NCBI RefSeq assembly: GCF_005221305.1
Contig: NZ_CP039887.1
Span: forward strand, 124,001-188,000
Reading direction: 5' to 3'
Length of the DNA: 64,000 nt
DNA from: Neisseria subflava
Lineage (GTDB): Bacteria > Pseudomonadota > Gammaproteobacteria > Burkholderiales > Neisseriaceae
Of this stretch, positions 8,316 to 16,386 are shown in pieces. The position numbers were made by a program, and so were the translations under genes. The first letter of the stretch is position 1. Every line of letters starts with the position of its first letter. A model generated the notes under the pieces. The model did no database searches. It had not been told where the DNA came from and saw only the letters and a program-made list of their open reading frames with translations.

Positions 8316-9401
8316 ATGAATCGCGTTGCTGATGTTATCCGTGATGATATTAAAGTAATGACAGCCTATCAGGTTGCTGATTTGCCGGAAGGTTTTATTA
8401 AGTTGGACGCCATGGAGTGTCCGCATCATCCTTTCGTCGGGTATGAATCTTTATTGTCAGAATGGGCGGATTTGGCAAAGCAGGCACCGATTCATTTGTA
8501 TCCCCATACTGCCAAGAGCGGTATTTATGAAGAATTGAGGGAAGTTTTCGGTATTCCCGATAAGGCGGAAATCGCGTTGGGTAACGGCTCCGACGAGCTT
8601 ATCCAGTTTTTGACTATGCTGGTTGCCAAACCAAATGCGCGTGTATTGGGTATTGAGCCAAGTTTCATTATGTATCGTCATAATGTCGCGCTTTATGGCA
8701 TGGAATATGTCGGTGTTCCCTTAAATCCGGATTTTTCTTTAAATCTCCCTGCCGTTTTGACCGCTATCGAGCAACATCAGCCGTCATTAATTTTTATTGC
8801 CTATCCCAATAATCCTACCGGCGTGTGCTTTAAACGAGAAGAAGTAGAGGAGGTCATTCGTGCGGCTACCGGCATTGTGGTTGTCGATGAGGCATATGGC
8901 GCGTTTCATCATGACAGTTTCCTTCCGTGGGCGGGCGAAGTCGAAAATCTGGTCGTAATGCGCACCATCAGTAAAATCGGCTTTGCAGGCTTGCGGATGG
9001 GATATGCGGCGGCAAGTCCAAGCATTATGGGTGAACTGGCTAAAATTCTTCCGCCTTACAACATGAATCAATTAAGCTTGGCGGCGGCAAAATTCTCATT
9101 GAAACATCATCAAATCATTCAGCAAAACATTGATACATTAAAAAATGAGCGTTCGCGTGTGATGAATGAATTGTTGAAATTAAACCGTTTGCAAGTTTTT
9201 CCGAGCGAAGCCAACTTTATTACCGTTCGCGTTCCTGATGCGAACGAGCTGTTTGAAACATTGAAGCAAAACCACATACTGATTAAAAAACTGCATGGCA
9301 GCCATCCGCTTTTGGATCAGTGTGTCCGCATAACCATAGGCTCGGCAGCGCAAAATGATGCCGTCTTGGCCGTTATTAAAAACCTTTACCCTAATCTTTG
9401 A
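8316..9401 (+). CDS. hisC: histidinol-phosphate aminotransferase
   Basis: A PLP enzyme that converts imidazole-acetol phosphate to histidinol phosphate, using glutamate. The 361-residue fold-type I aminotransferase has NPTG at 166-169, DEAY at 191-194 (Asp contacts the PLP ring nitrogen) and the Schiff-base lysine K220 in TISKIGFAGLRMGY. A strong AGGAGGA site precedes the ATG. It is followed after 19 nt by hisB. hisG and hisD are not in this window. Confidence 0.96.
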   Translation: MNRVADVIRDDIKVMTAYQVADLPEGFIKLDAMECPHHPFVGYESLLSEWADLAKQAPIHLYPHTAKSGIYEELREVFGIPDKAEIALGNGSDELIQFLTMLVAKPNARVLGIEPSFIMYRHNVALYGMEYVGVPLNPDFSLNLPAVLTAIEQHQPSLIFIAYPNNPTGVCFKREEVEEVIRAATGIVVVDEAYGAFHHDSFLPWAGEVENLVVMRTISKIGFAGLRMGYAAASPSIMGELAKILPPYNMNQLSLAAAKFSLKHHQIIQQNIDTLKNERSRVMNELLKLNRLQVFPSEANFITVRVPDANELFETLKQNHILIKKLHGSHPLLDQCVRITIGSAAQNDAVLAVIKNLYPNL

Positions 9402-9420
9402 TTCCAAGGAAACTACCATT

Positions 9421-10377
9421 ATGAACAAAGCTCAACTGCATTTGACTAATTTTCTGTTACTGGTTGAAGAAGCCGGCTCATTGACCAAGCTTGCACGCGC
9501 ATGCGGTTATGAAAACTCCGCCTCTTTGTCTCAGCTCAAACGCCGTTTGGAACAACAAGCAGGCGATGAGTCTGCACGCGGCATTCGTCCGAGCCTGGCT
9601 GCGAAGTTGGAATCCGGTATGCGCAAACGCAAAGGCTGGCTGAACCGTGATCACAGTAAAGATCAAGAAAAAGCAGCAGCGGTTGAAGCGGCGCGTTTGG
9701 AAAAACAAACTGTTGAAGCAGCCGAAGCTGGCGTTTCAACCGAAGGCCGTTTTGTTACCGTTACCCGCAATACCTGCGAAACCCAAATTACCGTCAGCCT
9801 CAATCTTGACGGTACCGGCAAATGCCGCTTGGATACCGGCGTTCCTTTCCTTGAACACATGCTTGCCCAAGTAGCGCGTCATGGTTTGATTGACTTGGAT
9901 ATTACCTGCAAAGGCGATTTGCACATTGACGACCATCACACGGTTGAAGACATCGGTATCGTATTGGGTCAGGCACTGAAACAAGCGCTTGGCAATAAAG
10001 CCGGCATTACCCGCTATGGCCATGCCTATGTTCCGCTGGATGAAGCGTTGAGCCGTGTAGTCATCGACCTTTCCGGCCGCCCCGGCTTGGTATACAACAT
10101 CGACTTTACCCGCGCCCTGATCGGCCGTTTTGATGTCGATTTGTTTGAAGAATTTTTCCACGGCCTTGTGAACCACAGCATGATGACCTTGCACATCGAT
10201 AACTTGAGCGGCCGTAATGCACATCATCAAGCCGAGACCGTTTTCAAAGCCTTCGGCCGCGCCCTGCGCATGGCGGTCGAATACGATCCGCGCATGATGG
10301 GTCAAACGCCTTCTACCAAAGGCACGCTGAGCGAAGAATCCGTTCAAGAAGAAGCGGAAGCCGCATCTGAAGAATAA
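9421..10377 (+). CDS. hisB: imidazoleglycerol-phosphate dehydratase with N-terminal HTH-like extension
   Basis: HisB dehydrates imidazoleglycerol phosphate to imidazole-acetol phosphate. The 318-residue protein is longer than a minimal IGPD (~195 residues). Residues ~110-305 are the catalytic domain, with the two Mn-binding motifs DHHTVED (171-177) and HHQAE (268-272). Residues 1-~76 look like a small helix-turn-helix domain of the Cro/CI type (EEAGSLTKLARACGYENSA, then a RPSLAAKLESGMRKRKGWL tail), followed by an Ala/Glu/Lys-rich linker at 78-105. From memory, neisserial HisB proteins share this extension. There is no HisN phosphatase domain. The start MNKAQ is 19 nt after hisC. Confidence 0.95.
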   Translation: MNKAQLHLTNFLLLVEEAGSLTKLARACGYENSASLSQLKRRLEQQAGDESARGIRPSLAAKLESGMRKRKGWLNRDHSKDQEKAAAVEAARLEKQTVEAAEAGVSTEGRFVTVTRNTCETQITVSLNLDGTGKCRLDTGVPFLEHMLAQVARHGLIDLDITCKGDLHIDDHHTVEDIGIVLGQALKQALGNKAGITRYGHAYVPLDEALSRVVIDLSGRPGLVYNIDFTRALIGRFDVDLFEEFFHGLVNHSMMTLHIDNLSGRNAHHQAETVFKAFGRALRMAVEYDPRMMGQTPSTKGTLSEESVQEEAEAASEE

Positions 10378-10395
10378 GGCATCGTGTGAATGAAT

Positions 10396-10437
10396 AAAGG
10401 CCGTCTGAAACCCTAATTGGTTTCAGACGGCCTTTAT
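10396..10437 (+). terminator. inverted DUS terminator after hisB
   Basis: Inverted AGGCCGTCTGAAA copies separated by ~8 nt end in CCTTTATTATTT. This ends the hisCB unit and separates it from hisH. Confidence 0.75.
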
Positions 10438-10522
10438 TATTTGTCTTGTATATCAACAATATTTTGTTTTAAACCATCTTTTGCTACAATCATTCTTATT
10501 ATTATATTAATCATTAAATGTT

Positions 10523-10534
10523 TTCAGACGGCCT
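10523..10534 (-). repeat. DNA uptake sequence (AG-DUS) upstream of hisH
   Basis: A perfect reverse-orientation AGGCCGTCTGAA directly abuts the GAGGAG ribosome binding site of hisH. It is a single copy and forms no terminator. Confidence 0.9.
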
Positions 10535-10545
10535 GAGGAGAAGCA

Positions 10546-11190
10546 ATGAAAGTAGCGATTGTCGATTATGGAATGGGAAACCTGCATTCAGTATTGAAAT
10601 CTGTTCAGGCGGCGCAGGTTTTGTCTAATCAAAATGCCGAAGTTTATCTGACTTCGCGGCCTGAAGAGGTGATGGCGGCAGATAAGGTTATCTTTCCGGG
10701 GCAGGGTGCCATGCCGGATTGTATGTCGGCGCTGAAGGCAAGCGGTTTGGGCGAGGCAGTTTCAGACGGCCTGAAAAACAAGCCGTTTTTTGGCATTTGC
10801 GTAGGTGCGCAATTATTGTTTGAACACAGCGAAGAAGGCGATACAGATGGTTTGGGTTGGTTTGAAGGTCAAGTAAAACGGTTTTTGTCCAATCAAACCG
10901 ATGCGCAGGGAGGCCGTCTGAAAGTACCGCATATGGGTTGGAATACAGTGTGCCAAACCCGTCCGCACCCTTTATTTCAAGACATTGGGCAGAACGAGTA
11001 TTTTTATTTTGTTCACAGCTATTATTTTGCGCCGAAAAATGAAGAGGTTGTTTTAGGCGTCAGCGAATATCCGAATGAATTTGCCTGCATTGTCGGTAAG
11101 GACAATGTGTTTGCCACACAGTTCCATACGGAAAAAAGCCATCAGGCAGGATTGCTGCTGCTGCGTAATTTTTTAAATTGGCAGATTTGA
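10546..11190 (+). CDS. hisH: imidazole glycerol phosphate synthase, glutaminase subunit HisH
   Basis: A class I glutamine amidotransferase that supplies ammonia to HisF. The 214-residue protein has the nucleophile elbow FFGICVGAQLL with catalytic Cys at ~85 and the His/Glu pair in ATQFHTEKSH near ~194-196. The N-terminal MKVAIVDYGMGNLHSV is diagnostic. A GAGGAG site precedes the start. Two DUS copies lie inside the coding sequence (near 10760 and 10913). It heads the hisH-hisA-hisF-hisI-hisE block. Confidence 0.96.
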   Translation: MKVAIVDYGMGNLHSVLKSVQAAQVLSNQNAEVYLTSRPEEVMAADKVIFPGQGAMPDCMSALKASGLGEAVSDGLKNKPFFGICVGAQLLFEHSEEGDTDGLGWFEGQVKRFLSNQTDAQGGRLKVPHMGWNTVCQTRPHPLFQDIGQNEYFYFVHSYYFAPKNEEVVLGVSEYPNEFACIVGKDNVFATQFHTEKSHQAGLLLLRNFLNWQI

Positions 11191-11264
11191 GGCTTTTTAA
11201 CATAAATCTACTAAAAATCGCTAATTTGTGTAAAATATACTGAAATTGAGTAGAGGAGAAGAAA

Positions 11265-12002
11265 ATGCTGTTGATACCTGCCATTGATTTGAAAGAAGGA
11301 CGCTGTGTTCGCTTAAAACAAGGCTTGATGGAGCAGGCGACGGTGTTTTCCGATTCGCCGGCAGAGATGGCTTTGCATTGGCGCAATCAAGGCGCACGCC
11401 GTTTGCATTTGGTTGATTTGAACGGCGCATTCGCAGGCGTTCCTCAAAATTTTCCGGCAATTAAAGAAATTTTGGCCGCCATAGCCAAAGATATTCCGGT
11501 ACAGCTTGGCGGCGGTATCCGTGATTTGGAAACCATTGAAAAATATTTGGATTTGGGGCTGACAGATGTGATTATCGGTACGGCCGCGGTGAAAAATCCT
11601 GAATTTGTGCGTGAAGCATGTAAGGCATTTCCAGGTCAGATTATCGTCGGCTTGGATGCCAAAGACGGTATGGTGGCGATAGACGGTTGGGCAACGGTAA
11701 CGGGACACCATGTCGTCGATTTGGCCAAGCGTTTTGAAGACGATGGCGTCAACAGCATTATTTATACCGATATCGGCCGCGACGGCATGATGAGCGGCGT
11801 GAATATCGAGGCTACCGTCAAATTGGCTCAATCAGTGAATATCCCGATTATCGCTTCCGGCGGCTTGACGAATTTGGACGATATCCGCGCATTGTGTGCC
11901 GTTGAAAAAGAGGGTGTGAGCGGTGCGATTACCGGCCGCGCAATTTATGAGGGAAGTATTGATTTCGCACAGGCACAAAAACTGGCCGATTCTTTGGCTT
12001 GA
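11265..12002 (+). CDS. hisA: ProFAR isomerase HisA
   Basis: A TIM-barrel isomerase that opens the ribose ring of ProFAR to give PRFAR. The 245-residue protein has the catalytic Asp8 (LIPAIDLKEGRCVRL) and the second catalytic Asp in YTDIGRDGMMSG at about residue 170. The phosphate-binding glycines are in QLGGGIRD and IASGGLTN. AGAGGAG precedes the ATG. It follows hisH by 74 nt and precedes a structured 178-nt gap. Confidence 0.96.
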   Translation: MLLIPAIDLKEGRCVRLKQGLMEQATVFSDSPAEMALHWRNQGARRLHLVDLNGAFAGVPQNFPAIKEILAAIAKDIPVQLGGGIRDLETIEKYLDLGLTDVIIGTAAVKNPEFVREACKAFPGQIIVGLDAKDGMVAIDGWATVTGHHVVDLAKRFEDDGVNSIIYTDIGRDGMMSGVNIEATVKLAQSVNIPIIASGGLTNLDDIRALCAVEKEGVSGAITGRAIYEGSIDFAQAQKLADSLA

Positions 12003-12028
12003 CCTAAGTGCGTTTAATTATGCAGATT

Positions 12029-12107
12029 AGGGCTTTGCAAGGGGTAACAGCGCAGGAGTTGGCGCATAGCTGAAAATGCCTTTAAAAGCGGCATTTTGCA
12101 AAGTCCT
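12029..12107 (+). other. branched inverted-repeat structure between hisA and the 105-aa membrane gene
   Basis: An outer 12-bp stem pairs 12029-12040 (AGGGCTTTGCAA) with 12096-12107 (TTGCAAAGTCCT), with one G-U pair. It encloses a GCGC...GCGC hairpin around 12050-12064 and an 8-bp hairpin pairing 12073-12080 with 12090-12097, which shares two bases with the outer stem. Together these draw a three-way junction. It is not a DUS terminator. It could be a mini-repeat or a structured mRNA element. Confidence 0.45.
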
Positions 12108-12180
12108 TAGACTTAAAAATCTGTCTGAAATAATTATAAAAAACAACTCACTCAATATCTTATTTTATTAAGGGATTGGT

Positions 12181-12498
12181 ATGCTTGAAGCGTTTGTTTT
12201 GGGTTTTTGGATTATCTGGTCATCCGATCGCGAAGTGTATCCGCTAAGCGAAAGTTTGTGGTTTACACTGATTGCAGTGATACTGCGGCAGCTGACGGCG
12301 TTTGATTTGCCGATTATCGACACCTATTGGATGATTTTCAATGGGATAGTGTGGGCATTTGCCGGTTTGATTTTTTCCATTATCGGCCGCATTGACAGCA
12401 ATTTTATTATTTCCTGTGTTTTGGCGATGATGGCCGGCATTGGTTATTTTCAGCTGTTGCAACATTTGCCGGATTGGTTGAGCAAATTTTTGGCCTGA
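12181..12498 (+). CDS. hypothetical small integral membrane protein in the his cluster
   Basis: The 105-residue, very hydrophobic protein has three or four likely membrane segments (about 2-14, 25-42, 49-67 and 72-91). I do not recognise its family. A plausible site (AAGGGAT) precedes the ATG. It sits between hisA and hisF on the same strand, with 178 nt before it and 40 nt after it, and would be co-transcribed with them. Nothing in the sequence ties it to histidine synthesis; it may be a resident insertion into the operon. Confidence 0.7.
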   Translation: MLEAFVLGFWIIWSSDREVYPLSESLWFTLIAVILRQLTAFDLPIIDTYWMIFNGIVWAFAGLIFSIIGRIDSNFIISCVLAMMAGIGYFQLLQHLPDWLSKFLA

Positions 12499-12502
12499 CG
12501 GT

Positions 12503-12514
12503 TTCAGACGGCCT
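12503..12514 (-). repeat. AG-DUS upstream of hisF
   Basis: A perfect AGGCCGTCTGAA on the minus strand, single copy, ~25 nt before the hisF start. Confidence 0.9.
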
Positions 12515-12538
12515 GAGAGCGGATAAGAGGTATTGGGT

Positions 12539-13306
12539 ATGGCATTGTCAAAACGAATTATTCCCTGTCTGGATGTAAAAGACGGTCGCGTGGTAAAAGG
12601 TGTCAACTTTTTGGGTTTGCGCGATGCAGGCAATCCGGTTGACGTTGCCAAACGCTATAACGATGAAGGCGCGGATGAGTTGACCTTTTTGGACATCACT
12701 GCTTCCAGCGACAATCGCGACACTATTTTGCACGTTATTGAGGCAGTCGCTTCACAAGTTTTTATTCCATTGACGGTAGGCGGCGGTGTGCGCACAGTTG
12801 CCGATATCCGTCGTCTGCTTAATGCCGGTGCTGATAAGGCCAGCATCAATACGGCCGCTGTAACCAATCCTGATTTGGTAAACGAAGCGGCCGGTTTTTT
12901 TGGTTCGCAAGCGATTGTTGTTGCCGTGGATGCCAAAGCGGTCAACCCTGAAAACACCCGTTGGGAAATTTTTACCCATGGCGGACGTAATCCGACCGGT
13001 TTGGACGCTGTGGAATGGGCTGTCAAAATGCAGCGGCGCGGTGCGGGCGAGATTTTGCTGACCAGTATGGACCGGGATGGTACCAAGCAAGGTTTCAACC
13101 TGCCTTTGACACGCGCGGTCAGCGAAGCGGTCGATATTCCGGTTATTGCTTCCGGCGGCGTCGGTTCGGTACAACACTTGGTGGACGGCATTAAAGAAGG
13201 AAAGGCAGATGCGGTATTGGCCGCCAGTATTTTCCACTTTGGCGAAGCGAGTATCCGCGAAGCGAAACTGGCCATGCGTGAAGCAGGAATTGAAGTGCGT
13301 TTGTGA
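12539..13306 (+). CDS. hisF: imidazole glycerol phosphate synthase, cyclase subunit HisF
   Basis: HisF uses ammonia from HisH to convert PRFAR into imidazoleglycerol phosphate and AICAR. The 255-residue TIM barrel carries the catalytic Asp11 (RIIPCLDVKDGRVVKG) and Asp130 (LTSMDRDGTKQG). The ATG at 12539 (MALSKRIIPC) is preferred to a TTG two codons upstream because AGAGG is correctly spaced for it. It lies in the his block. Confidence 0.96.
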   Translation: MALSKRIIPCLDVKDGRVVKGVNFLGLRDAGNPVDVAKRYNDEGADELTFLDITASSDNRDTILHVIEAVASQVFIPLTVGGGVRTVADIRRLLNAGADKASINTAAVTNPDLVNEAAGFFGSQAIVVAVDAKAVNPENTRWEIFTHGGRNPTGLDAVEWAVKMQRRGAGEILLTSMDRDGTKQGFNLPLTRAVSEAVDIPVIASGGVGSVQHLVDGIKEGKADAVLAASIFHFGEASIREAKLAMREAGIEVRL

Positions 13307-13317
13307 TTGCTATCCAA

Positions 13318-13329
13318 AGGCCGTCTGAA
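13318..13329 (+). repeat. AG-DUS between hisF and hisI
   Basis: A perfect AGGCCGTCTGAA on the plus strand in the 44-nt gap before hisI. Confidence 0.9.
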
Positions 13330-13350
13330 AAATATGGGAGAAAGACGCAC

Positions 13351-13758
13351 ATGTCGAATATAAACGAAACGCTGCTGAATGCCGTAAAATTTGATGAAAA
13401 AGGTTTGGTTTGCGCCATTGTCCAAGATTGGCAGACACGCCGTGTGCTGATGGTTGCCTGGATGAACGCCGAAGCCCTGCAAAAAACCGTAGAAACCGGT
13501 TTTGCCCACTATTACAGCCGTTCCCGCCAAAAACAATGGATGAAGGGCGAGGCGTCCGGACATAGGCAAAAAGTACATGAATTGCGCCTGGATTGTGATG
13601 GCGACGCAGTGGTCATGCTGATTGAACAAAACGGCGGCATTGCCTGTCATACTGGGCGCGAAAGCTGTTTTTACAAAGTTTGGCAAGAGGGCGCATGGCA
13701 GACAGTCGATGCCGTGTTGAAAGATGAAGAAGCAATCTACGGACATAAACATCCTTAA
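13351..13758 (+). CDS. hisI: phosphoribosyl-AMP cyclohydrolase
   Basis: Opens the adenine ring of PR-AMP (third step of histidine synthesis). The 135-residue stand-alone HisI has the DWQTRRVLMVAWMN core and the metal-binding Asp/Cys cluster LDCDGDAV plus ACHTGRESCF, including the zinc cysteines. GGGAG precedes the ATG at MSNINETLL; an upstream in-frame start reads through the DUS and is rejected. The hisE function is a separate gene next door, not a fusion. Confidence 0.96.
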   Translation: MSNINETLLNAVKFDEKGLVCAIVQDWQTRRVLMVAWMNAEALQKTVETGFAHYYSRSRQKQWMKGEASGHRQKVHELRLDCDGDAVVMLIEQNGGIACHTGRESCFYKVWQEGAWQTVDAVLKDEEAIYGHKHP

Positions 13759-13769
13759 GGCCGTCTGAA
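13758..13769 (+). repeat. AG-DUS overlapping the hisI stop
   Basis: AGGCCGTCTGAA begins on the last base of the hisI TAA and fills the gap to hisE. Confidence 0.9.
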
Positions 13770-13790
13770 AGAAAATAAGAGAAACCGACC

Positions 13791-14114
13791 ATGACCGATA
13801 CTATCCTTACCCAAATTCAAAACGTCATCGATTCGCGCAAAGGCGGCGATCCTGATGCTTCTTACGTTGCTCAACTGCTGCACAAAGGCGAAGACAAGAT
13901 TCTGAAAAAAGTCATCGAGGAAGCGGGTGAAACCTTGATGGCCTCTAAAGATGGCGGTGGCGAACATTTGGTTTACGAAGTGGCGGATTTGTGGTTTCAC
14001 ACCATGGTTTTATTGGCGCATCACGGCTTGCGCGCCGAAGATGTGGTCAACGAGCTTGCGCGCCGTCAAGGTTTGTCGGGATTAGTGGAAAAAGCTTCTC
14101 GCAAAGAATCTTGA
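13791..14114 (+). CDS. hisE: phosphoribosyl-ATP pyrophosphatase
   Basis: Hydrolyses PR-ATP to PR-AMP (second step). The 107-residue alpha-helical MazG-like NTP pyrophosphatase has the acidic motif KVIEEAGETLMASK and the EVADLWFH helix that bind Mg. It sits 32 nt after hisI. It is the last his gene of the block; the HIT gene follows after ~120 nt. Confidence 0.95.
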   Translation: MTDTILTQIQNVIDSRKGGDPDASYVAQLLHKGEDKILKKVIEEAGETLMASKDGGGEHLVYEVADLWFHTMVLLAHHGLRAEDVVNELARRQGLSGLVEKASRKES

Positions 14115-14232
14115 ATTTATATTACAATCCCGTATTTGACCTGTTTCAGAATCCGTCTCTTGGGGCAAAAACGATTTCCCTTTTTTGGTTGAAACCCGTT
14201 ACGCCCGTTTTCAGACGGCCATTGGAGCCATT

Positions 14233-14556
14233 ATGGATAATTGTATTTTCTGCAAAATCGCAACCAAAGATATTCCGGCACAAACCGTTTACGAAGACGA
14301 TGAGATGCTTTGTTTCAAAGACATCCGTCCTGCCGCGCCGGTGCATCTGCTGCTGATTCCGAAAGTGCACTTCGATTCACTGGCACACGCAACCGCCGAA
14401 CATCAAACCCTGTTGGGCAAAATGATGTTGAAAGTTCCTCAAATCGCCCATGAGGCAGGTTTGACCGACGGTTTCAAAACCCTGATCAACACAGGCAAAG
14501 GCGGCGGACAAGAAGTCTTCCACCTGCATATCCATATCATGGGTACGCCTGCATAA
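14233..14556 (+). CDS. HIT family purine nucleoside phosphoramidase (HinT-like)
   Basis: A histidine-triad hydrolase that cleaves AMP-lysine and AMP-amide bonds. The 107-residue protein starts MDNCIFCKIATKDIPA and ends with the triad HLHIHIMG (the His motif at ~98-104). The start at 14233 is preferred because the upstream extension reads through a DUS-like sequence. It resembles E. coli HinT. Confidence 0.92.
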   Translation: MDNCIFCKIATKDIPAQTVYEDDEMLCFKDIRPAAPVHLLLIPKVHFDSLAHATAEHQTLLGKMMLKVPQIAHEAGLTDGFKTLINTGKGGGQEVFHLHIHIMGTPA

Positions 14557-14591
14557 TTATTATCTATTTTTAACAAATTCAAGGATTTATC

Positions 14592-14795
14592 ATGGGTAGC
14601 TTCTCTCTCTGGCACTGGATTATCGTACTGATTATCGTCGTTTTGGTATTCGGTACCAAAAAATTGCGCAACGTCGGCAAAGACCTCGGCGGTGCAGTAC
14701 ATGACTTCAAACAAGGCCTGAACGAAGGTACAGATGGCAAAGATGCCAAAAAAGACGAAGTCATCGAACACAAAAAAGACGAAGACAAAGCATAA
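14592..14795 (+). CDS. tatA: Sec-independent translocase subunit TatA
   Basis: The pore-forming Tat component. The 67-residue protein has an N-terminal TM helix (~4-22, LWHWIIVLIIVVLVFG), the FG hinge, an amphipathic helix KKLRNVGKDLGGAVHDFKQG, and a Lys/Asp-rich acidic tail. An AAGGAT site precedes the ATG. tatB follows after 3 nt. Clients in this window are NosZ and NosX. Confidence 0.96.
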   Translation: MGSFSLWHWIIVLIIVVLVFGTKKLRNVGKDLGGAVHDFKQGLNEGTDGKDAKKDEVIEHKKDEDKA

Positions 14796-14798
14796 TCC

Positions 14799-15461
14799 AT
14801 GTTTGATTTCGGTTTGGGCGAATTGCTGCTGGTTGGCGTTGTCGCCCTGATAGTGCTTGGCCCCGAACGTCTGCCGCAAGCCGCGCGTACGGCCGGTCGT
14901 TTGGTCGGCAAATTGCAAGGATTCGTCAACAACGTCAAGCAGGAACTCAACACTCAGGCTGAGTTGGATGAATTGCGCAAGGTGAAGCAGGAATTTGAAA
15001 CCGCCGCATCTGAGTTTCGCGACGGTATCAAAGACTTGGGCAACGATGCACAAAAAAATCTGAGCGATATTTCAGACGGCCTCAAGCCGTGGGAACGCCT
15101 GCCCGAACAGAAAACGCCTGCCGATTTCGGTGTGGATGAGTTTGGCAATCCTTTGCCTGATATGGCTTCAAACGGCACTGAGAATGAAACTGCAACCCAA
15201 GCTTCTGAGCAGGGTGGGGCAGTGCAAACCCAAGAGCTTGTTGAGGCTGAAAATGCCGAGTCCGAGCAAGACCGCGCTTGGCGTGAGTATTTGACGGCTT
15301 CGGTTTCACCTACTCCTGTGGTAGAAGTCAGCTATGTCGAATCTCCTGTTGCCGATGTTCCTCCGCCGCATACGACTTCTTTGCGTAAGCAGGCGATGAG
15401 CCGCAAACGCGATATGCGCCCGAAATTCCACGCCAAGCCCAAACTGCGCGTCCGTAAGTAA
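14799..15461 (+). CDS. tatB: Sec-independent translocase subunit TatB
   Basis: TatB forms the twin-arginine receptor with TatC. The 220-residue protein has an N-terminal TM (FGLGELLLVGVVALIVLGPE), the conserved LGPERLP turn, a long amphipathic helix (~20-110), and a low-complexity tail ending in a very basic stretch around residues 190-220. The tail is longer than in E. coli TatB (~171 residues). A DUS lies inside the gene near 15070 and encodes SDGL. Confidence 0.94.
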   Translation: MFDFGLGELLLVGVVALIVLGPERLPQAARTAGRLVGKLQGFVNNVKQELNTQAELDELRKVKQEFETAASEFRDGIKDLGNDAQKNLSDISDGLKPWERLPEQKTPADFGVDEFGNPLPDMASNGTENETATQASEQGGAVQTQELVEAENAESEQDRAWREYLTASVSPTPVVEVSYVESPVADVPPPHTTSLRKQAMSRKRDMRPKFHAKPKLRVRK

Positions 15462-15464
15462 AAA

Positions 15465-16253
15465 GTGAGTCAACCGGTGTCCGAATCTCAACACGAACAA
15501 CCCGTCCAACCGCTTATCGAGCATCTTCTCGAGCTGCGCCGCCGCATGATGTGGATTGTCATCGGTATCGTCGTCTGCTTTTTGGGCATGATGCCGTTTG
15601 CTCAGCAGCTCTATACCTTTGTTGCCGAACCATTAATGGCCAATCTGCCTAAAGATACCAGCATGATTGCAACTGATGTGATCGCGCCGTTTTTTGTGCC
15701 GGTCAAGGTTACTCTGATGGCAGCGTTTCTGCTGTCGTTGCCGCATACGCTGTATCAAGTTTGGGCGTTTGTTGCTCCTGCCTTATACCAAAACGAAAAA
15801 CGTTTGATTACGCCGCTGGTGTTGTCCAGCGTAACGCTCTTCTTCGTTGGGATGGCGTTTGCCTATTTTTTGGTATTTCCCGTTATTTTCAAATTCTTGG
15901 CTGGTGTAACCCCTGTCGGCGTCAATATGGCGACCGATATCGACAAATACCTGTCCTTTATTTTGGGCATGTTTGTCGCATTCGGTACGACGTTTGAAGT
16001 GCCCGTCGTTGTGGTGTTGCTTGCAAAAATGGGCATTGTTTCGACTGCACAGCTTAAGAATGCGCGTCCGTATGTGATTGTCGGTGCATTTGTCGTGGCC
16101 GCAATCATCACGCCACCTGATGTAATTTCTCAAACCCTGCTTGCTGTTCCGCTGATTCTGCTCTACGAAGCAGGCATTTGGTTCAGCCGCTTTGCCAAAG
16201 TGAAAACGCAGCAGGAAGATGAAGATACACCGCAACCACCGGCAGAAGTTTAA
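15465..16253 (+). CDS. tatC: Sec-independent translocase subunit TatC
   Basis: TatC recognises the twin-arginine signal. The 262-residue protein has six membrane segments, the N-terminal LIEHLLELRRRMMW motif (cytoplasmic signal-binding face), and YQVWAFVAPALYQNEK in the first cytoplasmic loop. The start is a GTG 3 nt after tatB; a second in-frame GTG four codons on gives MSESQHEQP and could be the true start. The tail ends in an acidic/proline stretch. It completes tatABC. Confidence 0.95.
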   Translation: MSQPVSESQHEQPVQPLIEHLLELRRRMMWIVIGIVVCFLGMMPFAQQLYTFVAEPLMANLPKDTSMIATDVIAPFFVPVKVTLMAAFLLSLPHTLYQVWAFVAPALYQNEKRLITPLVLSSVTLFFVGMAFAYFLVFPVIFKFLAGVTPVGVNMATDIDKYLSFILGMFVAFGTTFEVPVVVVLLAKMGIVSTAQLKNARPYVIVGAFVVAAIITPPDVISQTLLAVPLILLYEAGIWFSRFAKVKTQQEDEDTPQPPAEV

Positions 16254-16257
16254 GAAT

Positions 16258-16292
16258 TAAGGCCGTCTGAAGAATTTTTCAGACGGCCTTTG
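16258..16292 (+). terminator. inverted DUS terminator after tatC
   Basis: AGGCCGTCTGAA and its complement form a hairpin followed by TTTGTAT, 5-40 nt after the tatC stop. Confidence 0.75.
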
Positions 16293-16386
16293 TATCATGG
16301 CACTTCAGTTTTTAAGAAAAAGTATGATGGATGTTTGGGGAATCGTACAAAAACGCTATAGCCCCAAATTCTTTTGATGTGACTAA

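Noticed and set aside
12655..13752. 365-residue minus-strand frame over hisF-hisI
   Set aside because: It is antisense to two verified enzymes with intact catalytic motifs and has no family resemblance.
15465..15490. Alternative starts for tatC
   Set aside because: Two GTG codons are possible; the first is kept because it follows tatB by 3 nt, but the second cannot be excluded.
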